Shown: positions 8,346 through 16,984, counted from the stretch's first letter. The stretch is 64,000 bases of DNA from Halomonas sp. 25-S5 (GCF_029889845.1 NZ_JARANV010000013.1:1-64000), one strand, 5' to 3'. Notes: generated by a model not told the origin, from the sequence alone. Program-made: numbers and translations.

Positions 8346-9572
8346 TCAGCGTCGGGGGCCGCCCTCGCAGGCTGCCTGTACGGCGCCCGCGTCATGATGG
8401 CCAGGCACCCCACCGCCAGCGGAAGGGGGCGCCGCGTGTCCATGGCCGGACACGGCCCGGTCGCGGCCGTCCGCCTTGGCCCGGTAGAGCAGCGGGTCGG
8501 CCCGGCTGTAGAGCCGGTCGAAGCTCTTTTCCTCCTCGGCCTCGACTACCCCGATGCTCACCGTCAGCCGGTGCTCGGCGGCCGGCCCGGGCAACGCCAT
8601 CGCCCGGGTCGCGCACAGGATCCGCTCGGCCAGGGCCTCGGCGCCCGCGAGGTCGCTATCGGGCATCAGGATCGCGAACTCCTCGCCCCCCATCCGCGCC
8701 ACCCTGTCGACACGTCGCACCTGCCGCTCGAGGGTACGGGCAAAGGCAACCAGCACCGCATCGCCGGCCGGGTGGCCGAAGGCATCGTTGATCTGCTTGA
8801 AGTGGTCCAGGTCCAGCAGCATCAGGCTCAGCGGCGCCCCGTGGCGGCGGCGCCGGTCGAACGCCTCCCCGGCCGCCTCACGCAGCCAGCGGCGGTTGCC
8901 GAGGGCGGTCAGCTCGTCGGTCCGGCTCTGCAGGCGCATGGTCTCGCGCTGACGATGCAGCTGGAACAGCATGCGCATCACCGCGGCGATCGCCAGAAGC
9001 AGCAGGAGCAGCAGTACCGCCACGGCCAGCGCCAGGCGCTCCATCAGCAGGCGCTGTTCGGCCGAGGCCCGGTGGAGCAGCTCGTTCAGCTCGCTGTAGG
9101 CCCAGGCCAGCCCCTCCTCGATTTCCATGCCCAGGACCAGGATGGCCTCGCCGCCCCGCGCGTCGATCCCCTCCTCGGCGGCAACGTCAACGGCGGCCTC
9201 CAGAGCGGGCAGCCGTGACGCCACATGGTCCAGCTCATCGACCAGCTCCCCGTAGCTGGCGGGCGCCAGCTCGCTGCGCCGCAGCTGCAACCGGATGCCC
9301 TCGATACGGCGGGGAATGCGCCACAGCAGCGCCTGAATCTGCTCCAGGTGGATACGGTCTTGGCGGTCGATCAGGCTGTCCAGGGTCATGCGCAGGGCGG
9401 CGGGATCCTGTTGGGCCCTGACCACGTCGGTGACCAGCGCCGTGTAGTCGGCCCCCACCTGCTGGCGCGCCTGGGAGACGTAGTAGGCGATCGCCAGGGC
9501 ACAGAGCGTGGCGATCAGGCTGAACACCAGCACCAGGCGCAACCCCAGGCCGCGGGAGGATGCCGCCCTCAT
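8346..9572 (-). CDS. membrane-anchored diguanylate cyclase (GGDEF)
   Basis: A 408-residue inner-membrane protein that makes cyclic di-GMP. An N-terminal membrane helix (about 11-30), a helical periplasmic sensor region (about 31-175), a second helix (about 177-200, very Leu-rich) and a GGDEF domain follow in order. The active site reads GGEEF. An RxxD inhibitory site (RRVD) lies five residues before it, so product feedback is expected. The C-terminal 35 residues are low-complexity Gly/Ala/His. It overlaps the preceding secreted-protein gene by 4 bp, so that protein is a likely periplasmic partner or signal input. Confidence 0.9.
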   Translation of the reverse strand: MRAASSRGLGLRLVLVFSLIATLCALAIAYYVSQARQQVGADYTALVTDVVRAQQDPAALRMTLDSLIDRQDRIHLEQIQALLWRIPRRIEGIRLQLRRSELAPASYGELVDELDHVASRLPALEAAVDVAAEEGIDARGGEAILVLGMEIEEGLAWAYSELNELLHRASAEQRLLMERLALAVAVLLLLLLLAIAAVMRMLFQLHRQRETMRLQSRTDELTALGNRRWLREAAGEAFDRRRRHGAPLSLMLLDLDHFKQINDAFGHPAGDAVLVAFARTLERQVRRVDRVARMGGEEFAILMPDSDLAGAEALAERILCATRAMALPGPAAEHRLTVSIGVVEAEEEKSFDRLYSRADPLLYRAKADGRDRAVSGHGHAAPPSAGGGVPGHHDAGAVQAACEGGPRR

Positions 9573-10060
9573 CTCGCGCTGATCTCGCGGATCGCCCAGA
9601 TCCAGCGCGTCATCGGTACGCTGCCCTCCCGCGCGGCCTTGGCGTCCTCGGGCACCACCAGCATCAAGGGCCCCAGCGCCGCCTCGTCGACGGGCTCGCC
9701 GTCGAGGCGCGTGACCAGCAGGTAGCGCTTCTCCCGTCGCTGCGCCGGGGTGAGGAAGGTCGTGTAGCCATCGAGGGCGATGAACCTGACGCGGCGCGCC
9801 TCATCGAGACCCTGGGCGGCGAGGAAGTCATCCAGCCAGACCCCTGAAAAACGGCCTTCGGGCCCTTCCGGGTGGCGCATCTCCACGGCATGAAGGCCCG
9901 GCGTCTCGATCTGTTCGAGGGTCAACTCGCGGGACTCGCTGCCCTCGGTCAAGGTCAGCACCGATGGGGTATCGTCGGCCATGGCATAACCGGCAATCAT
10001 CGCCAGCAGGCAACAAAAACCTGCCAGGAGGCAGGCGCGAAAAGAGGAAGGAACACGCAT
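9569..10060 (-). CDS. small secreted protein with molybdopterin-oxidoreductase-like fold
   Basis: A 163-residue protein with a signal peptide (MRVPSSFRACLLAGFCCLLA core, likely cleavage after GYAMA). The mature part (L-T-L-x-E-G, GVWLDDFLAAQG, ALDGYTTFLTPAQ, PLMLVVP) resembles the compact sulfite-oxidase/molybdopterin-binding fold often found as a cofactor-free periplasmic sensor domain. It is translated just before the GGDEF protein and overlaps it by 4 bp, which suggests a sensor pair. A catalytic role is unlikely because the cofactor cysteine is not obvious. The domain call is moderate; the exported location is firm. Confidence 0.65.
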   Translation of the reverse strand: MRVPSSFRACLLAGFCCLLAMIAGYAMADDTPSVLTLTEGSESRELTLEQIETPGLHAVEMRHPEGPEGRFSGVWLDDFLAAQGLDEARRVRFIALDGYTTFLTPAQRREKRYLLVTRLDGEPVDEAALGPLMLVVPEDAKAAREGSVPMTRWIWAIREISAR

Positions 10061-10260
10061 GAGAGCTCACTTGACGGGATGGACGATGTAGGATGGCAGC
10101 AGTCTCCGGCGGCTCGCCTGGTCAGAAACGCGATCCGGGTTGGCGCGACTATCGCCAATGCCCCGCCCGGTGTCCATATTTTGCGACACTAACCCACCAA
10201 CGTTGCCGTCACCAGGCCTCGGCGGGGCCGGGGTGACTATCAACCCGATAAAGAGGCCCC

Positions 10261-10578
10261 ATGGCCGTGATACTGCAGGTGCACTTCCCCTTCCCCGGCC
10301 CCTTCGGCGACGAGATGACCGAGGCCCTCGCCCCGCTGGCCGAATCCATCAACGAGGAACCCGGCCTGCTGTGGAAGATCTGGACCGAGGACGCCGAGCG
10401 CCAGCTGGCCGGCGGCGTCTACCTGTTCGCCACCCGGCAGGACGCCGAGGCCTACCGCCGGATGCACACCGCCCGGCTGGAGGGCATGGGGGTGACCGGC
10501 ACCGAGGCGCAGATTCTCGAGACCAACGCCGCGCTCTCGAGGATCAACGGCGGGCCGCTGTCGCGCGCCGAGGGCTGA
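10261..10578 (+). CDS. ydhR: YdhR-type putative monooxygenase (dimeric alpha/beta barrel)
   Basis: A 105-residue protein matching the YdhR family throughout: an N-terminal strand (ILQVHFPFPGPFGDEM), ESINEEPGLLWKIWTED, and GGVYLFATRQDAEAYRRMH. These small ferredoxin-like folds form dimers and are proposed monooxygenases or quinone-handling proteins. The length is typical. It stands alone and faces the rhodanese gene across a shared hairpin. The family call is strong; the biochemical role is not established for the family. Confidence 0.85.
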   Translation: MAVILQVHFPFPGPFGDEMTEALAPLAESINEEPGLLWKIWTEDAERQLAGGVYLFATRQDAEAYRRMHTARLEGMGVTGTEAQILETNAALSRINGGPLSRAEG

Positions 10579-10711
10579 TTCGGGAAGGCTCAGCCGCGCA
10601 TCAGCCGGGCACCGCCGAGCCGTAGGCGTCATGGTGCGCCATATACCGCATAGCCGCTCAGCAGGAGGCACAGCAGGGAAAGGGTTCCCGGCAACGTTGC
10701 TGCCAGACGAA

Positions 10712-10737
10712 ACGGGCGGCTCTCGCGGGCCGCCCGT
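10712..10737. terminator. hairpin between ydhR-like and rhodanese genes
   Basis: A perfect 9-bp stem (10712-10720 with 10729-10737) and 8-nt loop lie in the gap between convergent genes. In the minus direction it is followed by TTT, so it suits the rhodanese gene best. Confidence 0.55.
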
Positions 10738-10761
10738 GGCGGGTGTCGTCATCCCGGTCGA

Positions 10762-11094
10762 TCAGGCCGCGCCGCGCTGTGCGAACCAGTCCTGAGTGCC
10801 GCCTTCATAGTCGTACACCTGCGTGAAGCCGGCTTCCTCCAGTTTCCTGGCCGCCTTGGGAGACGCGTCGCAATCAAAATTGGCGCAGTAGACCACGACC
10901 TTGCGCTCCTTGCTGCCGACGACATCAGCCACCTTGTCGACGAAGTTCTCATCCTTCACGGGCATGTTGATCGAGGTACGAATGTGCTGCTTGTTGAAGG
11001 CGTCCCGTGGCAGCACATTGAGGAGCACGAAATCCTCATGCTCGATCTCGTTCATGATCTTGAGCTCGTCGCGCGTGATCGCTTTCATATCCAC
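10762..11094 (-). CDS. single-domain rhodanese-like protein
   Basis: A 110-residue rhodanese fold with the fingerprints of a single-domain sulfur carrier: ITRDELKIMN, VLLNVLPRDAFNKQHI, SINMPV, and the active-site strand KVVVYC with C70 as the expected persulfide cysteine. A second cysteine (C75) lies in the same loop (CANFDCDAS). There is no signal peptide, so it is cytosolic. The ATG at 11094 has GGAGGT upstream. Genes like this are common in sulfur metabolism or stress contexts. The family is secure; the substrate is unknown. Confidence 0.88.
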   Translation of the reverse strand: MDMKAITRDELKIMNEIEHEDFVLLNVLPRDAFNKQHIRTSINMPVKDENFVDKVADVVGSKERKVVVYCANFDCDASPKAARKLEEAGFTQVYDYEGGTQDWFAQRGAA

Positions 11095-11296
11095 CTCCTC
11101 TGCGGTAGCGGATTCGGCGTTCGCGTCTGCCTTTCACCCCTCAACATAGAAGCCAACCCACTATTTTACAAGGGTTTTCCACAACAAGGAGACGTCGATT
11201 CAGGCCAAGATATCGCACCCAGGGAGCGGGACCAGCTGCCATGCGGGCGGGATGTCTTCGGGTGCTCGGCATCCCTTGGGTACTCCTGCGACTCCA

Positions 11297-12167
11297 TCTA
11301 GCCCGGATATTGCACCTGGCTGGTCAGAAGCACCCATATGTCGGGCTCGGTGGACATGATGGCTCTCAGGGCCTGAAATTGGCTACATATTGATCCATAT
11401 TCTGGGCTCAGGACGCAGCTCCCCCTACCCCCATGTGTTTTCTGTGCCGGGGACAGCACACCACGTCGCTATCCTGGAACCAGCTTGCTGGCCAGCGTCA
11501 GGAAGAGGTCCTGCTCCGGGTACTGGCTGCTCAGCATCAGCCGGATCGTGCGCGTGTTGCGGGTGATGACGGCACCGATCTTCAGCAGCTTCAGGCGGAT
11601 GGTGTTGAACTGGGCTTGGGCGTAGGTGGTGCGCTTGAGGTAGACCCGGCGCAGTCGCTCCAGCAGCAGGTAGGCCAGCCCCGACAGCAGCAGGCGGTAT
11701 TGATTGGGCCACCATTCGTGGCAGCTGGTGCGGTCGGAGAACAGGTACTGCTGCTCCTTGATGCGATTCTCCATCTCGCCCCGGGCGCAGTAGCGGTGGT
11801 CGTAGAGCCACTCGGCGCTGCAGCCGCGCAGATTGGTGACCACGTAGCGGGTGTTGACGCCACGCACGCTGGTCTCGGATTCGACGATCACCTTTCGTCG
11901 GCGCTTCCTCCTGCTCTCGGCGGCGTACTCGATGAAGCCGAAGACGCGCTGCTTCTCCCAGGTCCTCTCGAAGCGGATGGCCGACGCGTAGTCGATGTCC
12001 AGGGCCAGCTTGGCCAGGCGCTTGTTGCCGGCGAGGCCGATGATGTAATCGACGCCGTGGCGGTCGCACCAGTTGAGGATCCGCGGGCGGCAGAAGCCGC
12101 TGTCACCGCGGAATACGATCTTTACCTCAGGCCACGCCTGGCGCAGCCTCCGGACCAGCAAGGCGAG
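11297..12167 (-). mobile_element. IS1380-family element remnant
   Basis: The segment holds the C-terminal two thirds of an IS1380-type transposase plus downstream non-coding sequence. A CTAGCCCGGATATT string at about 11297-11310 is the kind of sequence seen at IS1380 ends, so the outer end is tentatively placed there. The 5' part of the element, including the first catalytic Asp and the other inverted repeat, is missing. The inner breakpoint is inferred from where transposase similarity starts in the protein. Confidence 0.6.
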
Positions 12168-12254
12168 GATGAATTCCAGCTGCCTGAAGCTGGCATGCCA
12201 CTCAGAGCCGTTCAACGACTCCAGATAAGCACCCAGCTTGTCGTATTTGCTCAT
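11469..12254 (-). pseudogene. chimera: DUF7662-like N-terminus fused to truncated IS1380 transposase
   Basis: One open frame of 261 residues contains two unrelated parts. Residues 1 to about 29 (MSKYDKLGAYLESLNG, then FRQLEFI) match the opening of DUF7662-type small proteins, with a good start at 12254 (AGGGG upstream). From about residue 30 on it is IS1380 transposase: VFRGDSGF carries the second catalytic Asp, then the Y/R-rich region, and GEMENRIKEQQ carries the catalytic Glu. The first Asp domain is gone, so the transposase cannot be active, and the DUF7662 gene has lost its body. A deletion after an IS insertion explains this. The frame stays open by chance and probably makes no useful protein. 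Confidence 0.7.
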
Positions 12255-12375
12255 AGCTACCCCTGTCATGCGCAAGGGATCGACGCCGCACGGCTGAAAC
12301 CCGCCCCGCCGGGGTTCGGTTCACGAGAGCCCGGTCCCCGTCAGGGGATGCGCAGCACCAACACCCTGCCCAGCC

Positions 12376-13296
12376 TCAAGCGGACAAGACCTCCTCCAGC
12401 GCCTTGATAATAGACTCCCGTGTGCCGGGCCCTGCCCTGTCCAGGTTAAGCTCACGCCACCGCACGGCCGGCATCCGCTCGAGACCTTCTATACCCAGCA
12501 CTTCCCATGCGGGATTGCCTTCATAGTAAGAGATCAGGAACGATTTGTGCTCTTCCGGCATGCCGGACAGGACCGTGCTGACCAGCCGGTCCCTGGCATC
12601 CAGCAGCGTTTCAAGCGCTACGGGCCGCTCCGTCATGCCGGCAAAGTCGGTTTCGTATATGGTGCGGATATCCTTTGCAGGCGGCGCTAACAGGGAATGG
12701 GGCGAATGATCGTGGCTGATCAGATAAACGATAAGCGCCGTGCGCAGCGCATCGCTCAAGCCCTCTTCCTCCAGGAGCAGATAAACGTCGAACAGGTCGC
12801 GGGGATGCTGCCGGTCCAGCGCCGCCAGGATCTTGCCGGCATACAGATCGGCAAAGGACAGGACCTGTATCTTCGCAAAGCCGAACTCGTCCTCGGTCGT
12901 TTCCGATACGGGCATCACGGCCGGCTCATAGACGCAGCCCCGCAGGACCGGCGTCACCTCGACCTTGATTTGCAGCCGATGCTTGGTGCGCGCCACGAGC
13001 TTGTTGATCGCGCCCTTCCCGCCGGGGGCCGATCCCTGCACGGTCATGTCCGGGAACGTGCCGGTGATGCGTTCACCGATCCGCTTCAGGGCGCTGTCGA
13101 TCGCTTCCAGCGATTGCGCCCTTTCCGCCACCCGCAGGTAGGTCAGATCGATATCCACGGATAGGCGCGGCAGATCACGAACAAAGAGATTGATGGCCGT
13201 CCCGCCCTTCAGGGCAAAGCAGCTTTCTTCGGCGACCAGGGGGAGGACCGAGACGAGCAGCTGCACCTGCTGCCTGAATGTCGGATCAAAGGGCAT
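12376..13296 (-). CDS. abiEii: AbiEii/AbiGii-family nucleotidyltransferase toxin
   Basis: A 306-residue toxin of the type IV AbiE toxin-antitoxin system. The DNA polymerase beta-like nucleotidyltransferase core is clear: FALKGGTAINLF with G31-G32, then D48 and D50 in LSVDIDLTYL. In studied members it transfers nucleotides to tRNA or another target and blocks growth during phage infection. Its start overlaps the end of the antitoxin gene by 11 bp, so the pair is one transcript with antitoxin first. All catalytic signatures are intact and the length is normal, so it is probably functional. Confidence 0.92.
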   Translation of the reverse strand: MPFDPTFRQQVQLLVSVLPLVAEESCFALKGGTAINLFVRDLPRLSVDIDLTYLRVAERAQSLEAIDSALKRIGERITGTFPDMTVQGSAPGGKGAINKLVARTKHRLQIKVEVTPVLRGCVYEPAVMPVSETTEDEFGFAKIQVLSFADLYAGKILAALDRQHPRDLFDVYLLLEEEGLSDALRTALIVYLISHDHSPHSLLAPPAKDIRTIYETDFAGMTERPVALETLLDARDRLVSTVLSGMPEEHKSFLISYYEGNPAWEVLGIEGLERMPAVRWRELNLDRAGPGTRESIIKALEEVLSA

Positions 13297-14119
13297 CCAT
13301 GTCCTCCGGGACGGTGATTTGATAGGTCTTGTCCAGCTTGCCGCCCCTGGCGATCATCCGCTTTCCCTTGCCGAGATCGATCTTGTTGCGCTCGATCATG
13401 TCCAGCCACTGAGGCCGGTGCCGATCGGCAAAGAAGAAGAACAGCCGCTTCACCTTGACGCTCTGCGCCTCCTCGAGCAAGGCCTGCATCTTACGCGGCC
13501 GGAGCGTCACAAGCCCTTCCATGAACTTGTCCACCATGTCGAAGGAAGTACCATTCGGCAGCTCATCGATCAGCTCGAGAATCGACCGCTCGGGGGCAGA
13601 GCGCACCAGCGGCCAGCCCCACGGCCCCCAAGCATCGATATCCAGCGCCCCCGGCAGACGGGGCGACGCGCCAGACTCAGCCGTTTCCAGAGAGAGCTTG
13701 TCGCTGTAACCGGGCAGCGCCGGCAGGAAGCGGGACCGGTTATGCACGACAAAGACCGGCATATCCCGCAGCTTCGCAAGCCAGGAGGGCAACTTGCGGT
13801 CGGTATAGAGATGGACAGCCTGCTGCGCCTGATAGAGATAGTGGGAATAGCCCCGCATCTCCAGGGCAGTCCGCCCGCCGACCGAGACGGGATAGCCGAG
13901 CAACACCTGCAAGGAGATGACAACCTGCTCCCAGCGAAAAACGCCGCGCGGCCGCCAATAGACACCGCGCACGGGACTGTCCAGCCAGCCACTGGAGACA
14001 TACTGGCTCCGCAGCGCCCGCGAATAGCCATGCGCCTCGAGCCACGCCGCATCGACCAGCAGCCCCTCGGGCAACAGGCGCACCAGCTGGTTTAGCTTTC
14101 CACCTTTCAGTTCACTCAT
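13286..14119 (-). CDS. abiEi: AbiEi-family antitoxin and autorepressor
   Basis: A 277-residue antitoxin. The N-terminal winged helix-turn-helix (LNQLVRLLPEGLLVDAAWL) binds the operon promoter. The rest is the AbiEi C-terminal domain that counters the toxin without a stable complex in known type IV systems. I chose the ATG at 14119 over the TTG at 14128 because the conserved start (MSELKGGKL) begins there. No Shine-Dalgarno is visible; instead a 19-bp inverted repeat overlaps the start codon. It is first in a two-gene operon with AbiEii. Confidence 0.9.
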   Translation of the reverse strand: MSELKGGKLNQLVRLLPEGLLVDAAWLEAHGYSRALRSQYVSSGWLDSPVRGVYWRPRGVFRWEQVVISLQVLLGYPVSVGGRTALEMRGYSHYLYQAQQAVHLYTDRKLPSWLAKLRDMPVFVVHNRSRFLPALPGYSDKLSLETAESGASPRLPGALDIDAWGPWGWPLVRSAPERSILELIDELPNGTSFDMVDKFMEGLVTLRPRKMQALLEEAQSVKVKRLFFFFADRHRPQWLDMIERNKIDLGKGKRMIARGGKLDKTYQITVPEDMDAL

Positions 14120-14136
14120 GCTATACAAAATAGCAT
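14118..14136. promoter_or_regulatory. inverted repeat at the abiE start codon, likely AbiEi operator
   Basis: ATGCTAT (14118-14124) and ATAGCAT (14130-14136) form a perfect 7-bp inverted repeat with a 5-bp spacer, touching the abiEi start codon. A further half-site GCTATACA lies at 14187-14194, the same string as at 14120-14127. AbiEi antitoxins are known to repress their own promoter through inverted repeats. The assignment to AbiEi is inference from position. Confidence 0.6.
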
Positions 14137-14308
14137 TTTTTAAAACCTAAAGGCCAGTTTAAATTTATGGCAAAAAGAATAGCTTTGCTATACATATTAA
14201 ATTATACATAAACCAAAGCACAAAACCGGCGAAGCTCCACGCCCCGCCGGTTCGATGCTTAAAAGCTGCCGGGCCGATGACCGGCCGGCACGCTGGTGGC
14301 GGATGTGA

Positions 14309-14620
14309 TCAGCACTACATGCGTATCGCGACAAACCGGTTGCAAGGATGCTCAATAGCGGCTGGTAGCGGGCACGGTGTGATGCAGGCCTGCCGCAAGT
14401 GCGAGTGCACGATCTAAAGCTTACGTTCGGCCGCCTTCTCCGGGCGGCCGGCGTGAGCTTTGAAGACCGGCAGCATCTGCTCGGGCACCGCTCCGGGCGG
14501 ATCACCACGCACTATTCAGCGGCGGAACTGACCCGCCTGATCGAAGCGGCGGACAGTGTCTGCGAACGAGAAGGTAACAAGCCGGAACTGGTGGTATTGC
14601 GCAGACTGAGCGTGTCCTGA
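14309..14620 (+). pseudogene. decayed tyrosine recombinase (phage-type integrase), C-terminal part
   Basis: From 14399 an open stretch encodes the catalytic end of an integrase: VHDLKLTFGR (box with the first His; the usual HT is changed to LT), LLGHRSGRITTHYSAAEL with the LGH histidine and the tyrosine nucleophile in THYS. Similarity continues upstream in the same frame (YRDKPVARMLNSGW, then RARCDAGLPQ) but crosses a TAG at 14366-14368 and ends near a TGA at 14306. The N-terminal and core-binding domains are absent. It sits 64 bp before the tRNA-Met scar, so it is the leftover integrase of an older island at this site. Confidence 0.8.
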
Positions 14621-14683
14621 CCTCACGCAAAATTCCCGCAAGGTACACCGGAACAGTAAGACAGTTGTGTAAATGACTGATAT

Positions 14684-14729
14684 TGGTGGGCCCAGCTGGA
14701 CTCGAACCAGCGACCAAGGGATTATGAGT
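14684..14729 (-). other. 3' half of tRNA-Met(CAT): attachment-site scar
   Basis: Read on the minus strand, this is positions 31-76 of an elongator tRNA-Met: anticodon loop with CAT, T-stem GCTGG/CCAGC with TTCGAG loop, acceptor strand TGGGCCC, then ACCA. The 5' half that would pair with it is not present to the right, so this is not a gene. Tyrosine recombinases of islands commonly use the 3' half of tRNA genes as the crossover site and leave such a copy at the far end. With the 3' end pointing left, the element that left this copy lies to the right, and the intact tRNA should be at its other end, outside or beyond this window. Confidence 0.8.
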
Positions 14730-15223
14730 GCAATTTTGCTAATATTGAGGACCGCGCCTGCCATGCGGTTATCTTTTAAAATCATACATTTGAGAATTTC
14801 CACTACTTACACTAACCACACCAATTCCTCGCAATCAGCAACCAACCAGCAACCAACGTAAGCCTCCGTCGAACACCCCCGGCGCGTGGTTAAGCGTTTT
14901 TGCCAGTACTGCGGCAAGGGTTCGTGGAAATGGCTGTCCTTGTGAAACAGGAGCCGTCCAGCACGTCTTTCCGGTAGGTGAAGGGCTCATGGCCGTGCGG
15001 GCGTCAGCCGGCACGCCGGAGGGGCGAGGGGCCGGCTCGTGCCTCGCCCGCCCCGCAGAGGCGGAGCGTGTGAGGAACGAACAGGCGGTGCCACCAGCGC
15101 GCGGAGCGCAAGAGCGCCAGAGATGCGCAGGGTGGCGAAGCCAGCCCGAAGGGCCGAAGCCCGGAGCAGCCCGGCCCGCGGGCGAGGAACGAGACGGCGG
15201 GGGCACCATCTATTCATCACCAG
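14730..15223. other. non-coding island end: att arm and GC-rich segment
   Basis: No convincing gene. The first about 130 bp are AT-rich and contain an abutting 11-bp direct repeat (CAGCAACCAAC at 14836-14846 and 14847-14857), which could be arm-type integrase sites. From about 14985 the sequence turns very GC-rich, with an 8-bp stem (15022-15029 with 15042-15049) and the string GAGGAACGA occurring twice (about 15071 and 15184). Open frames across it on both strands are low-complexity Arg/Pro/Ala and look like shadows of base composition. Confidence 0.5.
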
Positions 15224-16768
15224 TCATGACACTGCCTGAAGTAGGCGTTCAGCCACCGCCTTGGACTCCCGGTACTCCCATGCTTCTGCAGCCATGGTCC
15301 AGTGGACCTCGAGGCCCTCCTCCTCGATGGCCTCCCGAACTTCGGCCAGAGGCACCTGGAAGAACTCCTTCCTGGGGTTGATGCGGTTAACCTGATGCTC
15401 GATGAACTGGCGATGCAGCTCACGCTCAAGAGCAGGTGCATCCTCGGAATAGATCATGGCGTGGACATCGAAGGAGAAGGGTACGCTGGCATCCCCCAGC
15501 TCCTTCACGCGGTCGAGCGGTTCCAGGCGGCGAGTCATGCCGATCTTGAAGACGTTCTCACCGAACGAGCCGATGTTGGAGATAATGTAGACATGGCCTC
15601 GCTTGGTCTGCTGCGCCATGGAAAGTGCTCGCTCGCCACGCGACTCGGCTTCTTCCAACTGCTGTTCAAGCTCGGCCAGGCGCGCCTGGAACTGGGCCCG
15701 TTCCTCGTCGTTGGCTCCTTCCAACTGCTTGCGAGCCTCCTCCATGGCCTTGGCCAGCAGGCGCTCTTCCTTCTCGGCCTGCTTGAGAGCCTTCTCGATG
15801 TCGCGACGGGCCTTCTCTTCCTCTCGCATTTGCTCGCGAATCTCGCGCTGCTCCTCCTGCTCGATCCGTCGCAGCTCCATGGCGGCCACCGCCCATTTCA
15901 ACTCATCCAGCCGGGCCTGCAGGTAAAGATCAGTGATGCGAGCATACTTGAACGGTTTGCCGTTGTGGTTGACCACAGCGAACGCATCGAGAATCGCCTG
16001 GCGCAGCTTGCCGTAGTTGTCATGTTTGACCTTTGAGAGGATGGAGTCGACCTTGCCGTTGAAGGCATCGACGGCGAAGTGAACGGCGTGCTCTCGCCGA
16101 ACCCGCTCGACATAGTCGCAATCGCCGGCTCGTCCGTTCTTGGCCATGTCGCGGCTGTGCTTCCGTGCCTGCTTGAGCTTTTCGCCGGCATCCTTGTGGG
16201 AGAAGTCCTCGGCCAGATCATCGAGCAGACTGGTGTTGGGCACGATGTAATCGTCGTGGTAGCCCTCGATGATGTTCTGCATGGCCTTGGCCGTCTGCTC
16301 GTAGAGCTTGGCATCCTCCACGGCCTTGAGCGCATTGCCGGCCGTCTCCTCCGCCTGCCGGCGGGCATCATCGACGATCTGGCGAGCCTGTTCATCTGCG
16401 CGTGCAACCACAGCCTCAGCCTTCTCGCGGGCTTCTCTACCCTTGGCGCGCCCCTCGCCCAGGATTCCCAGCTTCTCCTGTTCGGCTTCAGCCACCATGT
16501 CCTCGGCTGCCTGCTTTGCTAACGAGAGGGTGCGCTCAGTGTCGCGGGACGTCTTCAGGGCTGCTTCCTCAGCCCGGTGAACCAGTGCCTTGGCGTGTTC
16601 GGAAGCATCATGCACGGATTCGTACTGCCAGAGGTGCTCCACCGACCTGCGAATTCGTTCCGCTTCCTGCTGATGGCGCTTGGCCTTCCGCATGAAGACC
16701 ACCGCTGTCACCCATCCGGACAGCGTCAGACCCGCGAACACCAGTAGAACGATAGCTCCTTCAGACAT
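15224..16768 (-). CDS. membrane-anchored DUF4041 / GIY-YIG (T5orf172) protein
   Basis: A 514-residue protein. In order it has an N-terminal membrane helix (about 5-26), a long Ala/Glu-rich coiled coil (30-160), the DUF4041 region (about 160-290), a second very charged coiled coil (290-390), and a GIY-YIG nuclease-like T5orf172 domain (391-472: GHVYIISN, FKIGMT, then an acidic helix with E449). DUF4041 plus T5orf172 proteins occur in phages and defence islands, and a DNA-cutting or DNA-binding role is inferred. The start at 16768 has AGGGGG upstream. It is the first gene inside the newer island and stands alone. Family recognition is good; function is untested. Confidence 0.75.
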   Translation of the reverse strand: MSEGAIVLLVFAGLTLSGWVTAVVFMRKAKRHQQEAERIRRSVEHLWQYESVHDASEHAKALVHRAEEAALKTSRDTERTLSLAKQAAEDMVAEAEQEKLGILGEGRAKGREAREKAEAVVARADEQARQIVDDARRQAEETAGNALKAVEDAKLYEQTAKAMQNIIEGYHDDYIVPNTSLLDDLAEDFSHKDAGEKLKQARKHSRDMAKNGRAGDCDYVERVRREHAVHFAVDAFNGKVDSILSKVKHDNYGKLRQAILDAFAVVNHNGKPFKYARITDLYLQARLDELKWAVAAMELRRIEQEEQREIREQMREEEKARRDIEKALKQAEKEERLLAKAMEEARKQLEGANDEERAQFQARLAELEQQLEEAESRGERALSMAQQTKRGHVYIISNIGSFGENVFKIGMTRRLEPLDRVKELGDASVPFSFDVHAMIYSEDAPALERELHRQFIEHQVNRINPRKEFFQVPLAEVREAIEEEGLEVHWTMAAEAWEYRESKAVAERLLQAVS

Positions 16769-16984
16769 ATTACCCCCTGCACAACCGCTTGTTATTTATG
16801 TGTCGGGTCAGTCTGCCACAGGGGTCGTCAGAAGCTTGCAGGAGATCACCGACATCAGACCGATGTCAGAGAATTTGCGGGCAACACCGCGAACGGCGAA
16901 GGAAAAGCCCCGGCTACCTCCAACAACCGGATCAATACTTGGTACCATTGGCGCTTTGACCTCCAGCGCCCCGAAGGTGAAGCA

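Noticed and set aside
14684..14760. A complete tRNA gene
   Set aside because: Only positions 31-76 are present; the expected 5' half (GGGCCCA acceptor strand and D arm) is absent to the right.
14835..15220. Two overlapping minus-strand frames and one plus-strand frame in the GC-rich segment after the tRNA scar
   Set aside because: Low-complexity Arg/Ala/Pro content, no ribosome site, all frames open because of base composition.
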